From Desulfurococcales archaeon (GTDB lineage Archaea; Thermoproteota; Thermoprotei_A; Sulfolobales; Desulfurococcaceae): 64,000 nucleotides of DNA. The number at the start of each line of letters is the position of its first letter. Positions within the stretch are counted from its first letter, which is position 1. Shown here in pieces: positions 50,312-60,357 of the stretch. The DNA lies in NCBI GenBank assembly GCA_027022365.1, contig JALVYU010000026.1, positions 434,001 through 498,000 on the forward strand, read 5' to 3'. The notes below the pieces were generated by a model that saw only the letters and a list, made by a program, of their open reading frames with translations, had not been told where the DNA came from and did no database searches. The translations under genes and the position numbers were made by a program.

Positions 50312-51555
50312 GGTTTCGCCTCCTCTACGATGCCCCAGCCTGTCAGCCTCCAGCGGCCCAGCACTCTCCTGCTAATGGCTATCCTAGACCCTTCCCAGGC
50401 AACGACAGGATCTCGTAGCTTTAGCTCGATATAGTCGCTGGTTACCCTCATCACTATAGCTAATCGAATCGCCGTTCCCGCGGTTATAACTATTATTTCA
50501 CGAGGCTGTATGGGTTTTACCTGCACCATTTCTTTCATTCCGACAACACGCTGGAGTAATTTATAGTTTACCTTAAGATATGTGACAGGCTCCGGTACTT
50601 TCCCTGGTATGCCCACGACATTTCCTACCAAAGCATCAGCTTTCGTTAACGAAGGATCTAGCTTTGTGCCTATCGCTAATAGTCCTCCTGGTTTCGCCTC
50701 TTCTACTTCTAGGTTTCCGAACCTAAGTGATACTACCTCTGTCACTATAGGTTCGTACTCGTAGCGGCCAGGCGCTATTGGTTTTCTTACACCTGGCCTT
50801 ATTTCGATCTCATCACCGATTCTAAGTACTCCCTGCATCAGAGACCCGCCGATAACTCCTCCCTTTAACTCATCTGGTTTTGTACCTGGTTTGTTCACGT
50901 CAAAGCTTCGTACAACATACATTAGCGGTGGTTTAGATAGTTCTCTCTCCGGTGTTGGAATATATTCTTCGATTGCCTGGAGCAGGACATCTATGTTTGC
51001 TTTATGAAGCGCACTAACAGGTATTATAGGAGCATTTTCGGCCCACGTACCTTTTAAGAACTCCCGTATTTCTTCATAGTTTTTCTTTGCTTGTTCCTTG
51101 GACACGACATCGATCTTGTTCTGCACGACTACCAGGTTTCTAACACCGATAATGTCTAGTGCTACAAAATGCTCGAGAGTCTGTGGCTGGGGGCAGGGCT
51201 CGTTTGCAGCGATTACGAGGAGGGCTCCATCCATAAGTGCCGCTCCGCTAAGCATTGTCGCCATGAGAGCCTCGTGTCCAGGAGCATCTACATAGCTAAC
51301 TCTTCTCAGTAGACGTGACTCCGAACCGTCTGGACACGTTGGTTCCGTAGTATACGCTTCTGGGGGCTCTAGCCCGTCACAATAAGCAATGTTTCCATCA
51401 GCATAGCCCAGCTTAATAGTCATTCCTCTTTTAAGCTCCTCGCTGTGTCTAGCAGTCCATATCCCCGTAAGTGCTTGCACTAATGTTGTCTTCCCATGAT
51501 CAACATGTCCTACTACTCCGATGTTCACTTCGGGTTGTTTTTCTTCCCAAGGCAA
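50308..51555 (-). CDS. eif2g: Translation initiation factor aIF2 gamma subunit
   Basis: GTPase core of the heterotrimer that carries initiator tRNA-Met to the small subunit. G1 [11 protein letters not shown]2 GMTIKLG, G3 DAPGHEA, G4 QNKIDV. The zinc-knuckle-like region holds two Cys near residue 60 and 74 ([19 protein letters not shown] in parts). 415 residues; TTG start with GGTGAA upstream. It overlaps the PIN gene by 4 nt; the 117-nt gap before it holds its promoter. Confidence 0.97.
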   Translation of the reverse strand: MPWEEKQPEVNIGVVGHVDHGKTTLVQALTGIWTARHSEELKRGMTIKLGYADGNIAYCDGLEPPEAYTTEPTCPDGSESRLLRRVSYVDAPGHEALMATMLSGAALMDGALLVIAANEPCPQPQTLEHFVALDIIGVRNLVVVQNKIDVVSKEQAKKNYEEIREFLKGTWAENAPIIPVSALHKANIDVLLQAIEEYIPTPERELSKPPLMYVVRSFDVNKPGTKPDELKGGVIGGSLMQGVLRIGDEIEIRPGVRKPIAPGRYEYEPIVTEVVSLRFGNLEVEEAKPGGLLAIGTKLDPSLTKADALVGNVVGIPGKVPEPVTYLKVNYKLLQRVVGMKEMVQVKPIQPREIIVITAGTAIRLAIVMRVTSDYIELKLRDPVVAWEGSRIAISRRVLGRWRLTGWGIVEEAKP

Positions 51556-51672
51556 AACGTATTCACCCCAAATACGATTCTATATGTATTAAACATATTT
51601 TTATGATAGGTTGTAGGAAAAATAGTAGAGCTTATAGCTTCTTGGATTACTGTTACTATATGTGTGATCATG

Positions 51673-52323
51673 CTACTTGTACACGATCTTGGTGTTTATC
51701 TGAACTATATCTTCGGTGATCATATTTCCGCGTACCATTTTTCTACGGCGCTCACCTTTTTCGCGTGGGTGAAATCCTGGCGGGCCTGATAAGAGCACCC
51801 TCTTCTTAACTCCACCCATAACGTCAGGTCTCATAGGAAAACCGCTGTTGTCACTCCCACCAGTTATCTGGACTTTAACGTCCTTAAGCCCCACAAGCTC
51901 TCCATCGAATACGTCACCTATTCTTAAACCAACAATTCTCTTTGTACGTTCATCGTTGACGCGTATCTGCCATGCACGTGCCCTGAAAATCTCGCCTTCT
52001 ATCTCGTTGGTTCCAGTCTTGTTTATAAGAAGCTCAGCGTTAACGTGTGCTTCTGTCTCAGGAACATTATTGTCTATTATAAGTCTCCCTGTTATCTTGA
52101 CTTTATCTTTCGTGTCAGGTTTGATCATTCTTATAGTGGCTATCCCATGTACAGCCTTTATCTTCTCAGCCAATTTAGCGTTAACCTTAATTACTGGTAG
52201 CTCAAAACCCTCTTTCATTTTGTCATTGTACTCGATCTCGCCGTCACCGACGACTTTGACCTTCTCTATAATTTCTAGTTTGGGCGCCTCCGGATCGGAT
52301 ATAACTATCTTGAAGTCGGCCAT
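51673..52323 (-). CDS. rps6e: Ribosomal protein S6e (eS6)
   Basis: Small-subunit protein. The conserved GGSDNSGFPMRPDVMGGVKKRVLL and GPPGFHPREKGERRRKMVRGN are diagnostic, together with VGLRIGDVFDGELVG. About 216 residues from ATG 52323 (MADFKIVISDPEAP); an in-frame start at 52338 adds five residues and overlaps the GGTGAA SD. It is longer at the N-terminus than the ~125-residue euryarchaeal form: residues 1-85 form an extra beta-rich domain, as in other Crenarchaeota. It is divergent from aIF5B. Confidence 0.93.
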   Translation of the reverse strand: MADFKIVISDPEAPKLEIIEKVKVVGDGEIEYNDKMKEGFELPVIKVNAKLAEKIKAVHGIATIRMIKPDTKDKVKITGRLIIDNNVPETEAHVNAELLINKTGTNEIEGEIFRARAWQIRVNDERTKRIVGLRIGDVFDGELVGLKDVKVQITGGSDNSGFPMRPDVMGGVKKRVLLSGPPGFHPREKGERRRKMVRGNMITEDIVQINTKIVYK

Positions 52324-52472
52324 TTCTTTTTTCACCACCAGTTGCCCGGTGGTTGTTTCAAACCTATCGGTATATAGGGGTATTTATATTGCTAGGTCTA
52401 ACCGGTACAGGCTTAATAATATACTTAGTATATAAAGGCGTTGGAACATAGGCGGATAAGGGGATGGTCATG

Positions 52473-54290
52473 ATGTCAAGTACCGGAAAAACCACCAAGC
52501 AATGGGTGAGACAGCCGATAGTTGTTGTTCTGGGGCATGTTGACCACGGTAAAACCACCTTACTCGACAAGATAAGAGGTACAACTGTCGCTAAGAAAGA
52601 GCCTGGTGAGATAACACAGCATGTTGGTGCAAGTATTGTTCCGGCGTCTGTACTGGAGAAGGTAGCGAAGCCTCTAAGGAAATACTTTCCAAAGCTCAAA
52701 ATAGAGATCCCGGGCCTGTTATTTATTGATACTCCTGGCCACGAACTCTTTACTAACCTGCGTAAGAGAGGGGGTAGTGTAGCTGATATAGCGATCCTAA
52801 TAGTAGATGTTTTGGAGGGTTTCCAGCCCCAAACATGGGAAAGTATAGAGATACTTAAGGAGAAAAGAGTACCATTTATTGTGGCAGCAAACAAGATTGA
52901 TCGTCTATCGGGATGGCGTCCTAACCCTGACACTCCTTTCCTAGAAACTATTAGGAAGCAGGATCCACGGGTAGTTAGTAGACTGGATGAACTGATTTAT
53001 AGGCTCGTGGGCCAATTATATGAAGCAGGATTTATGGCTGAAAGATTTGATCGCGTGAAAGACTTCAGAAGAACAGTTGCTATAGTGCCTATTTCTGCTA
53101 AGACAGGAGAAGGTGTTCCAGAGCTACTTGCACTTCTGGTAGGTCTAGTACAGCAGTTCATGAAGAAAAAACTCGTAACTAGCAGCGAGCCGGCCAAGGG
53201 CGTCGTCCTCGAAGTTAAAGAAGAGCCGGGACTCGGAACAACAATAGATGTCATTATCTACGACGGCGTCCTTAGGAAAGGAGACATAATAGTTGTTGGC
53301 GGTAAAGGTGAAGCCATAGTTACTAAGGTCAGAGCACTCCTAATGCCACGACCCTTGCAGGACATGCGTGCACATGAGGGCAAGTTCAGACAGGTAGAAG
53401 AAGTAGTCGCAGCTACCGGTGTCAAGATATCGGCCCCCAATCTTGAAGGGGTGCTTGCAGGATCACCAGTATTTGTAGTACCTAGCGAACAATTGATCGA
53501 AGAATACAAGAAGAAAGTATTGGAAGAGATAGAATCTATCAGGATTAAGACAGACAACATAGGTGTTGTTGTTAAAGCCGATACCCTAGGCACACTCGAA
53601 GCCGTTGTCGAAGCGCTCAAAAGAGAGAACATACCGGTCAGGCTCGCAGATGTAGGACCGGTATCAAAGAACGATGTTATCGAGGCCTCTGTCACGCTTA
53701 AACAGAACAAGCTATATGGTGTCGTCATAGCATTCAACGTCAAGATCCTTCCCGAAGCAGAGGAGTTGGCAAGACGTGAGGGTGTAAAAATATTTGAGCA
53801 CAATGTCATCTATAGATTGATCGAAGAGTACACACAATGGGTTAGAAAGATAAAAGAAGAAGAGAAACGTAAGGAACTCGAATCTCTTATACGCCCCGGC
53901 AAAATAAGGATACTCCCAGGCTATGTGTTTAGGAGAAGTAACCCGGCCATCGTCGGCATTGAGGTACTTGGCGGCGTGATAAAGCCGGGATACCCGGTAA
54001 TGAGAAGTGATGGTCATAGATTAGGAGTTATAATGCAGATCAGAGACCGTGACAATGTCTTGAGAGAAGCCAGAGCGGGTCAAGCCGTTGCAATAAGCAT
54101 TAGGGGCAAGATACTTATTGGTAGGCATGTTGACGAAGGAGATATATTGTATACCGATATACCCAAGGAACACGCACGGCTATGGCTAACCAAGTATAAA
54201 AGCGAATTGAGTGACGATGAGAAAATGGTGTTGAACGAAATAATAAAGATCAAGAAGAAACAAGATCCATTCTATGGTTTGGTGTTCTAG
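52473..54290 (+). CDS. infB: Translation initiation factor aIF5B (IF-2 homologue)
   Basis: GTPase that promotes ribosomal subunit joining. G1 [14 protein letters not shown]3 IDTPGHELF, G4 ANKIDRL. Domain II and III follow, with IGVVVKADTLGTLEAVVEALK, and the C-terminal domain IV has FRRSNPAIVGIEVLGGVIKPGYP. About 605 residues. Three candidate ATGs (52464, 52470, 52473) are near a GGATGG SD; I use 52473 by spacing. The NDK gene converges with it 4 nt away. No intein is visible. Confidence 0.96.
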   Translation: MSSTGKTTKQWVRQPIVVVLGHVDHGKTTLLDKIRGTTVAKKEPGEITQHVGASIVPASVLEKVAKPLRKYFPKLKIEIPGLLFIDTPGHELFTNLRKRGGSVADIAILIVDVLEGFQPQTWESIEILKEKRVPFIVAANKIDRLSGWRPNPDTPFLETIRKQDPRVVSRLDELIYRLVGQLYEAGFMAERFDRVKDFRRTVAIVPISAKTGEGVPELLALLVGLVQQFMKKKLVTSSEPAKGVVLEVKEEPGLGTTIDVIIYDGVLRKGDIIVVGGKGEAIVTKVRALLMPRPLQDMRAHEGKFRQVEEVVAATGVKISAPNLEGVLAGSPVFVVPSEQLIEEYKKKVLEEIESIRIKTDNIGVVVKADTLGTLEAVVEALKRENIPVRLADVGPVSKNDVIEASVTLKQNKLYGVVIAFNVKILPEAEELARREGVKIFEHNVIYRLIEEYTQWVRKIKEEEKRKELESLIRPGKIRILPGYVFRRSNPAIVGIEVLGGVIKPGYPVMRSDGHRLGVIMQIRDRDNVLREARAGQAVAISIRGKILIGRHVDEGDILYTDIPKEHARLWLTKYKSELSDDEKMVLNEIIKIKKKQDPFYGLVF

Positions 54291-54294
54291 CCGA

Positions 54295-54714
54295 TCACCA
54301 GTCAATTATTTCTTCCTCGCTAAATATAACCCTAATCTCTCTTTCAGCGCTTTCCGGGCTATCGCTAGCATGTACTACATTCTCTGACTTTGAGAGAGCG
54401 TAGTCGCCCCTAATAGTCCCAGGAGGCGCTTCCCTACCATCGGTAGGCCCTATCATCAATCTTACAACAGATATTGCCTTATCTCCTTCGAGAACCATTG
54501 CTATTATCGGTCCAGACGTCATGAATTCTATTAGGGACTCAAAGAACGGTTTCCCTTTATGAACGGAATAGAATTCCTCTGCTTTCTCTCGAGTAAGCCA
54601 CAACATTTTCAGAGCTTTGATCTTGAGTCCTTTCTTTTCAAACCTCGATATTATCTCACCTATAAGCCTGCGACGCACACCGTCGGGTTTTATAAGAACC
54701 AATGTTCGCTCCAT
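54295..54714 (-). CDS. ndk: Nucleoside diphosphate kinase
   Basis: Balances NTP and dNTP pools by phosphate transfer through a histidine intermediate. Marks: [15 protein letters not shown], the active site with [14 protein letters not shown] (His), and PGTIRGDYA. 139 residues from ATG 54714, with GGTGAA 4 nt upstream. Its own strand is opposite to aIF5B, whereas in many archaea the two are in the same direction; see the inversion finding. Confidence 0.97.
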   Translation of the reverse strand: MERTLVLIKPDGVRRRLIGEIISRFEKKGLKIKALKMLWLTREKAEEFYSVHKGKPFFESLIEFMTSGPIIAMVLEGDKAISVVRLMIGPTDGREAPPGTIRGDYALSKSENVVHASDSPESAEREIRVIFSEEEIIDW

Positions 54715-54839
54715 GTTTTTCACCAGTAATATGACGTATTATTTTGAGTTTTAGAATATTTTTCGGTAAATGAATAGAAGTTATTTGTCCAAATAGGGTA
54801 TTGTTAGGCATGATAAACAGGATATATTGAAACAGTAGC

Positions 54840-55028
54840 TTATCTCATCTGCTTACCGTACTTCAGCGTCCACTTTAGCTTTCTAGGATCTCTCCTCAAT
54901 ACCAAGTAGTTCTTGTAACATTTCCTGCTACAGAACCATAGGATGGAACCATCATTGAGAATATACATTAGTCCTGTACCAGGCTCTATTTCCTTGCCAC
55001 AGAAGCTGCATCGTGTTAGCCTTGGCAA
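54840..55028 (-). CDS. rpl24e: Ribosomal protein L24e (eL24)
   Basis: Zinc-finger large-subunit protein, 62 residues. Four Cys ligands as [13 protein letters not shown] and [22 protein letters not shown], with FCSRKC typical. TTG start 55028 has GGTGAA 5 nt upstream. NDK lies 125 nt downstream; the AT-rich gap between them contains nothing I can assign. Confidence 0.96.
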   Translation of the reverse strand: MPRLTRCSFCGKEIEPGTGLMYILNDGSILWFCSRKCYKNYLVLRRDPRKLKWTLKYGKQMR

Positions 55029-55177
55029 TTCTTTTCACCTTTCCATACCATCTTATCAACTACGGAGTGGTTTAGGATTTTTTATCCTTTTAAGCTTTGC
55101 CACAAATCTTATAAAAATGGCTTCTCTGGTAAGTATGAGTGAGCTAGGATTAATGATATAAAATATTGGTGTTGACC

Positions 55178-55441
55178 ATGTCGGAAGAGAAAAACAAGAT
55201 CTATGTAGAGCAGCCAGAAATAAATGTAACAGAGGAGATAGGCTTCCCAGCAGAAGTTATACAGATTATTGGTAGAACAGGCGTTACTGGCGAGATCACC
55301 CAGGTCAGAGTTAGAGTACTTGAGGGAAGAGATAAGGGTAGAATAATCACTAGGAACGTTAAAGGCCCTGTAAGACTAGGCGATATCTTAATACTGCGTG
55401 AAACCGAGCGTGAAGCTAGAAAGCTCTCTGGTAGGCGATAG
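55178..55441 (+). CDS. rps28e: Ribosomal protein S28e (eS28)
   Basis: Small-subunit OB-fold protein near the mRNA exit. The core [60 protein letters not shown] is fully conserved, in order. 87 residues with a 20-residue acidic N-terminal extension. ATG 55178 follows GGTGTT by 4 nt; the in-frame TTG at 55166 is in the leader. It is on the opposite strand to L24e and L7Ae, its usual co-directional neighbours. Confidence 0.95.
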   Translation: MSEEKNKIYVEQPEINVTEEIGFPAEVIQIIGRTGVTGEITQVRVRVLEGRDKGRIITRNVKGPVRLGDILILRETEREARKLSGRR

Positions 55442-55588
55442 TGAATATTTTATTAGTATAATTTGTTGTCACTCATTATTAGTGAGAATGTTTGAACAAT
55501 ATTCTTCTTCGTTATCCGAGAATAGAAAACGGGATAATGAAGATTTCCAAAAAGCTTTATTGAGTATTAGATGGTTTCTTTAACTAGA

Positions 55589-55975
55589 TTACTTAGCGGC
55601 CTTAGCCTTGAGTTCCTGTACCTGTCTAATTATTTCTTCTACAAGATCCTTGGCTCCAGCAGGATCAATTATTGCTGCACTAGCTGCCGCAACCTCTATT
55701 CCAGCAGCTTCGCCTAGCCTCTTCTTGCTTGGCACGTAGACGTAGGGTATCTTCTTTTCCTCGCATAGAAGTGGTAGGTGTGCAACAATCTCCGGCGGAT
55801 CAACGTCTTCTGCTATTGCAACAAGTTTTGCCAGACCTCTTTCTACAGCCTTGGTTGTTTCGTTGGTGCCTTTCTTTATCTTGCCGCCTGTTTCTCGCGC
55901 CTTCTTGAAGGCTTCATATACCTTTTCAGCCAGTTCTTCGGGTACCTCGAATCTTACATAGAACGGTTTGGACAT
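55589..55975 (-). CDS. rpl7ae: Ribosomal protein L7Ae (eL8), kink-turn-binding
   Basis: Ribosomal protein that also is a core component of box C/D and H/ACA guide RNPs and of RNase P, because it recognises kink-turns. Marks: [61 protein letters not shown] and VAAASAAI. 128 residues; ATG 55975 follows AGGATGAAGC. It is directly relevant to the guide RNA candidates in this window. A 147-nt gap separates it from the convergent S28e gene. Confidence 0.97.
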   Translation of the reverse strand: MSKPFYVRFEVPEELAEKVYEAFKKARETGGKIKKGTNETTKAVERGLAKLVAIAEDVDPPEIVAHLPLLCEEKKIPYVYVPSKKRLGEAAGIEVAAASAAIIDPAGAKDLVEEIIRQVQELKAKAAK

Positions 55976-56052
55976 GCTTCATCCTCCTCCCGGTTAGGTC
56001 GTCTGGTCTAAAGCTACTGTTTATATCTGGGTATATTAATGTTTTGATAGTT

Positions 56053-57816
56053 TTATGTATGTGAGAATATTGCTACGATTTTATCTTCATTGATAGAGTC
56101 TATTCTAGCAAACCCAACCCTATATAGTTGTATGTGATTTCCTGGTTTTTCTCTCTCGATAATGTTTTTCTCCACGAGCATGTAGATTCTCCTTATCTTC
56201 ATAGCCTCGGGTATGACTAGCTCTAGATAAGTGCTCTCGGGTGGTAGTACCCATTGAATAATCGATGCTCGTAACTTCTTTGCATCCTCATGTGATAAGC
56301 TATGTAGATTCAGTATAGCGATAATTTGTTCTTCTGTGACTTCTATATTTTCTAAAACAAAATTACCGAGCCCCATCAATCTTACTATTCCCTTATTAAG
56401 GAACAACTTGAGATCATTAGCTGAAAATGCTACTGTGGAATCTGGTTTAATGATATATTCGTAATAATCATTTTTATTAAGAAGACGCGGAATTCTAGCT
56501 TTAATATTGGTGGAGAAACCCTTAAGTATGGCGTATACTGGTTTTTCGACACCCATGTATCTTGTGGCGATGGGATCAATTATTGACCTATTAATCGAGG
56601 CTAAATTCACATAGCTTATATGTGCATCTATTGCTTTCGTCCCTACATCCTTTATTATCTCCCATAATGCTTCCCTAACTATTCCTCTTCTTCGAAGCCC
56701 AGATATTGTACCGAACCGTGGATCATCGTATGCCTCCATTCCCTGCTCTTTGACTAGTGCTCGCATCTTTGATTTACTCAATATTACGCCTTCTAAGCTT
56801 AGTCTCCCGAAATGTATTGTTTCCGGGTATTTCCAGCCCATGTGATTATACAAATAACTTTGCTTGATCGTATTGCTAATATGCTCCTTAGCCCTGAGAA
56901 TATGTGTTATGCCCATAACGTGGTCGTCAACGGCTGCCGCAAGGTTATAAGTGGGCCATAGAATGTATTTCTCGCCGACAATCGGGTGAGGAGTCTTTGT
57001 TGTATCTATTATTCTTGCTGCAACCCAGTCTCTAACACTAGGATCGGGATGTGATAAATCAGTCTTAACCCTTATTACAGCTTCTCCTTCACCGTAATGG
57101 CCTTCAAGTATCTTGTCAAGCTCTTCTAGCTGGGTCTCGATAGGCAGGTCTCTGTGCGGGCAGGGTTTTCCGGAGTCTCTATATTTTTTGAATTCACTAG
57201 CCTTACATTTATCAACATAAGCTCCCCCTTTTTCGATGAGCTTATAGAGTATATCGTAGAATATGGGTAAGCGCATGCTCTGAATATATTCCTTGTCCCA
57301 TTTTATCCCAAGCCACCTGAGGTCCTCCTTTATACGCTCGTACGCTTCTGGGAATGATGCTTTTGTCCGTGGATCGGTGTCTTCGAAGCGAAGTATCATT
57401 TTACCCTTATACATTTCTGCGTACCAGTAGCTCAGAAGAGCTGGGCGTGCGTTACCTAAATGTATAACGTAGTCTGGGTTAGGTGCGAACCTCGTGATGA
57501 CTCTTCCTGGCAAGGCTCCTGGTAGTGGTGGTAGTTCCTTTTTCTCTTCTTTTCTTTCTTCGCTGAGAAGTTCCGGCCACTCTTTTTTGATTATCTTTAT
57601 CTGTTCCTCTAAGGTTAATTTAGAAACTTCATTAACGACTTCTCGGATTACCTCTATTATCTCTCTTATATGTTTCCTTATTTCTGGTATTTCCCCAACA
57701 ACTTTCGCGACTACAGCCTTGAGAGATGGTTTTCCCTCATGTTTAACTGCGTTGAGAAGCGCATATTTATACGCGGTTTCCCTGACTTTTTCTAATAATG
57801 ATTTGTCTAACGTCAT
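56053..57816 (-). CDS. gltX: Glutamyl-tRNA synthetase (archaeal, class Ic)
   Basis: Charges tRNA-Glu, and usually also tRNA-Gln for amidation by GatDE. The HIGH-equivalent is PNPDYVIHLGNARPALL, the KMSKS-equivalent is SKSKM in LEGVILSKSKMRALV, and FEDTDPRT and HILRAKEH are conserved. The C-terminal anticodon-binding domain is the beta-barrel archaeal/eukaryotic type. 587 residues. It overlaps the DUF2118 gene by 50 nt. Confidence 0.96.
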   Translation of the reverse strand: MTLDKSLLEKVRETAYKYALLNAVKHEGKPSLKAVVAKVVGEIPEIRKHIREIIEVIREVVNEVSKLTLEEQIKIIKKEWPELLSEERKEEKKELPPLPGALPGRVITRFAPNPDYVIHLGNARPALLSYWYAEMYKGKMILRFEDTDPRTKASFPEAYERIKEDLRWLGIKWDKEYIQSMRLPIFYDILYKLIEKGGAYVDKCKASEFKKYRDSGKPCPHRDLPIETQLEELDKILEGHYGEGEAVIRVKTDLSHPDPSVRDWVAARIIDTTKTPHPIVGEKYILWPTYNLAAAVDDHVMGITHILRAKEHISNTIKQSYLYNHMGWKYPETIHFGRLSLEGVILSKSKMRALVKEQGMEAYDDPRFGTISGLRRRGIVREALWEIIKDVGTKAIDAHISYVNLASINRSIIDPIATRYMGVEKPVYAILKGFSTNIKARIPRLLNKNDYYEYIIKPDSTVAFSANDLKLFLNKGIVRLMGLGNFVLENIEVTEEQIIAILNLHSLSHEDAKKLRASIIQWVLPPESTYLELVIPEAMKIRRIYMLVEKNIIEREKPGNHIQLYRVGFARIDSINEDKIVAIFSHT

Positions 57817-58276
57817 TTTCGCTCACTACCGCTAGTATGTATTTCTCCGGTTTTTCCCACACTATATTGATTACGAATATGACTACGCCCTCACAGGGTG
57901 ATTTAATTACTCTTACTTCATGCTTATTTGTGATAACCATTCCGATCTTGTCTTTGGCATAGATTTTTTCGCCTTCTCGAGGAGAGACGTATGGTTCGTA
58001 GCCGCTAATTTCAATGAGGCATAGTTTTGTCCCCTTTTTTATAAAAAGGCCTTTTAACAGTTCTTCATCACCGAATTCGGGTACAACTATCACGTCTTTT
58101 TCTAGGATTGGATTTGCTAGATCGAAATACTTGAGAATATCCTCATATATGATATGACCATAACACTCATTTGATACAGGCTCTTTAACTAGGACATACT
58201 CGTCCGATATATGACAAATATACTTGTTGGAACTCTCATCTCTTACAAAGATCTCCGGATACTTGTATTCTTCCAT
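57767..58276 (-). CDS. DUF2118 family protein (lipoyl/biotinyl-like fold predicted)
   Basis: A 169-residue archaeal protein of the DUF2118 family. The second half holds the strand pattern of a barrel-sandwich hybrid (YEPYVSPREGEKIYAKDKIGMVITNKHEVRVIKSPCEGVVIFVIN), like biotinyl/lipoyl domains but without the modified Lys. Function unknown. It lies between the IPP isomerase gene (stop and start overlap by 1 nt at 58276) and gltX (50-nt overlap), so all three are translationally coupled. Confidence 0.8.
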   Translation of the reverse strand: MEEYKYPEIFVRDESSNKYICHISDEYVLVKEPVSNECYGHIIYEDILKYFDLANPILEKDVIVVPEFGDEELLKGLFIKKGTKLCLIEISGYEPYVSPREGEKIYAKDKIGMVITNKHEVRVIKSPCEGVVIFVINIVWEKPEKYILAVVSENDVRQIIIRKSQGNRV

Positions 58277-59397
58277 TACTCTGTTCCTCCTCGTAATTCT
58301 TTGTATTCCCTCAAATCTATTCCTCTTTGTTCAAGATACGAGAGCATATCACTGCTTAAAATAAATGGTTTCTTCTTAAGTTCCGATATGCTTTTAGCTC
58401 CGATAAGGAATGACACTATCTTCATTTCTTTGATCATTGTTTCTAGAAATGCTTTACCGGCATTTAGGCCTCTAAGGTATATTTCTCGTATTAATGGACG
58501 GGCGACACCATTGAGATCAGCTCCCAAGACAATGTTCTTGATAGCGCGAAGACCATCGTATACTCCGCCACTAGCAATTATGAAGGAGTCGGGTGCTGCG
58601 GCCCTTGCCTCTATAATTGCAATTGGTGTTGGTACCCCCCATGACGATAAATGGTCTGCTATAGTTGTGGTAATTTTGTCCTTTTGCCTATATTTTTCTA
58701 CAAGTATCCAGTTTGTACCACAGGCTCCAGCTATATCGAAAAATCTTACTCCCATAGAATAGAATAACGATACATCTTCGTATGAAAGACCGTTTCCAAC
58801 TTCTTTAATAATGATAGGAACACCTATATGATCTAAGATCTCTTCGATTCTTTCAAGGATCTTAGCGTTAAATCTCGTATCTCCTTCCGGCTGTATAGCT
58901 TCTTGAGCAGGATTTAGATGTATAGCCAGTGCATCAGCGTCAATACTGCTAATTATGTAGGATATATCTTCATTTCTTAGATCTAGGAGCGTGTTTGCGC
59001 CAATATTACCTATAACTGGTACGTCTTTTGCTATCTCTCTGACAACTTTATATGAACGTATTATTTCATTTTCATCTCTATGTATGATTAAGGAACGCTC
59101 ACTACCAACACCTATCGCTATCCTAAATTCTTCGGCTAGAACAGCAAGTTTCTTATTATACTTCGTCGTTACGGGGTCTCCGCCCGTCATACCACTGATC
59201 ATCAATGGTGCCGAGAGCTCATAGTTTAGAAATCTAGTTGAAAGATCAACATCGGAAAGGTCGATACCCGGGAATGCTCGGTGTATGAGTCTAATTTCAT
59301 CATATATTTCGGAGCACTCATTAGGAAAACCGACGTCTTTTTCGACGACTATTCTGATATGCTCGATTTTTCTATTCCTAATGTTTGGATCCGACAA
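58276..59397 (-). CDS. fni: Isopentenyl-diphosphate delta-isomerase, type 2 (FMN)
   Basis: Interconverts IPP and DMAPP for archaeal isoprenoid lipids, using FMN and NADPH. Marks: APLMISGMTGG, IGVGSERS, IHLNPAQEAIQPEGD and IIIKEVGNGLSYEDV, SGGVYDGLRAIKNIVLGADLNGVARP. 373 residues; TTG start. Upstream lies the Memo gene, a conserved linkage among mevalonate-pathway genes of archaea, but no mevalonate kinase gene is seen between them. Confidence 0.95.
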   Translation of the reverse strand: MSDPNIRNRKIEHIRIVVEKDVGFPNECSEIYDEIRLIHRAFPGIDLSDVDLSTRFLNYELSAPLMISGMTGGDPVTTKYNKKLAVLAEEFRIAIGVGSERSLIIHRDENEIIRSYKVVREIAKDVPVIGNIGANTLLDLRNEDISYIISSIDADALAIHLNPAQEAIQPEGDTRFNAKILERIEEILDHIGVPIIIKEVGNGLSYEDVSLFYSMGVRFFDIAGACGTNWILVEKYRQKDKITTTIADHLSSWGVPTPIAIIEARAAAPDSFIIASGGVYDGLRAIKNIVLGADLNGVARPLIREIYLRGLNAGKAFLETMIKEMKIVSFLIGAKSISELKKKPFILSSDMLSYLEQRGIDLREYKELRGGTE

Positions 59398-59486
59398 AAT
59401 CGATGCACCTAGTTCTGCCTAACCTATTGGTTGGATACCATTATTTAAAATAGTGGATATAGAACAACTCTTAATTATCTCAAGCC

Positions 59487-60353
59487 CTAGTAAAGAAATC
59501 GTATTGCTGCGTATCCTACTACTGCATTTTTATGTCCTGAAACATCACCGCTAGTAGCATGTTTCAAGAGTTCGACGTGATGACTTTCTGATACTAATTT
59601 GGCATATTCCATTAGCGTCATTATTGCGCCTGGGCCACAAACAGATATGTTTCTATCTATTATTACACGGTAGAAACCCTCTGTATCTAGTTTAACGATC
59701 TTCTCGATCGCCAACATGTCTTTCTCCACAGTTATTTCATGGGGTTCGTAGTGGTTGAAATCACTGCTTGCAATGATAACTATATCACGCTCAAGCGTTT
59801 TTACTGATTCATAAATTGATTTTGCCAGGTCTTTAGCGGCGTCAGGACTATGAAGGCCCATGACTATTGGAACTATGTTTATGTTCTCCCCATATAGGTA
59901 TTGGAGAAACGGTATTTGTACCTCTATGGAATGCTCCTCTATATGGGCGTAGGTATCTGCCTCCGCGATACTACTGTTTTCGATAATGCTTCTGGATAAT
60001 TCTTCATCGATACTTACATAGCCTAGGGGTGTATACCATCTTCCTCTTGGATAAACCGAGACTAGCGAGCCTAAGCCTGTGTGGTTCGTGCCTATTATTA
60101 TGAATGTATCTGGGTTTCCTTCTTCAGCTATTTTGTAATAGACGTGAGCGGCTATGGGGCCACTATATATGTAGCCTGCATGTGGAGCAACGTATCCTAT
60201 GCTGTTACGTATCCTTTTGTTGGATACTATTGGTAGTTTTCCCGGGCCGAGAGGATGTAAGAAACTCTTTTCTATCAGTGATATAAGTTCTTTAGGATCC
60301 TCAGGGTAAAAATACCCTGCCACTACGGGGTGTCTTACCCCTTTAAATTCCAA
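59487..60353 (-). CDS. Memo family protein (AmmeMemoRadiSam system protein B)
   Basis: A 288-residue protein of the Memo/AmmeMemoRadiSam B family, related in fold to class III extradiol dioxygenases. Conserved: RHPVVAGYFYPEDP, YVAPHAGYIYSGPIAAH, FIIIGTNHTGLG, HSIEVQIPFLQYL, VIIASSDFNHYE and CGPGAIMTLM. Archaeal enzyme activity is uncertain. TTG 60353 follows a perfect GGAGGTGAT whose TGA is the S2 stop, so translation is coupled to S2. Confidence 0.93.
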   Translation of the reverse strand: MEFKGVRHPVVAGYFYPEDPKELISLIEKSFLHPLGPGKLPIVSNKRIRNSIGYVAPHAGYIYSGPIAAHVYYKIAEEGNPDTFIIIGTNHTGLGSLVSVYPRGRWYTPLGYVSIDEELSRSIIENSSIAEADTYAHIEEHSIEVQIPFLQYLYGENINIVPIVMGLHSPDAAKDLAKSIYESVKTLERDIVIIASSDFNHYEPHEITVEKDMLAIEKIVKLDTEGFYRVIIDRNISVCGPGAIMTLMEYAKLVSESHHVELLKHATSGDVSGHKNAVVGYAAIRFLY

Positions 60354-60357
60354 AAAA

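Noticed and set aside
53258..53809. 183-codon open frame opposite aIF5B
   Set aside because: Ser/Thr-rich antisense shadow of a highly conserved gene; no SD and no recognisable domain.
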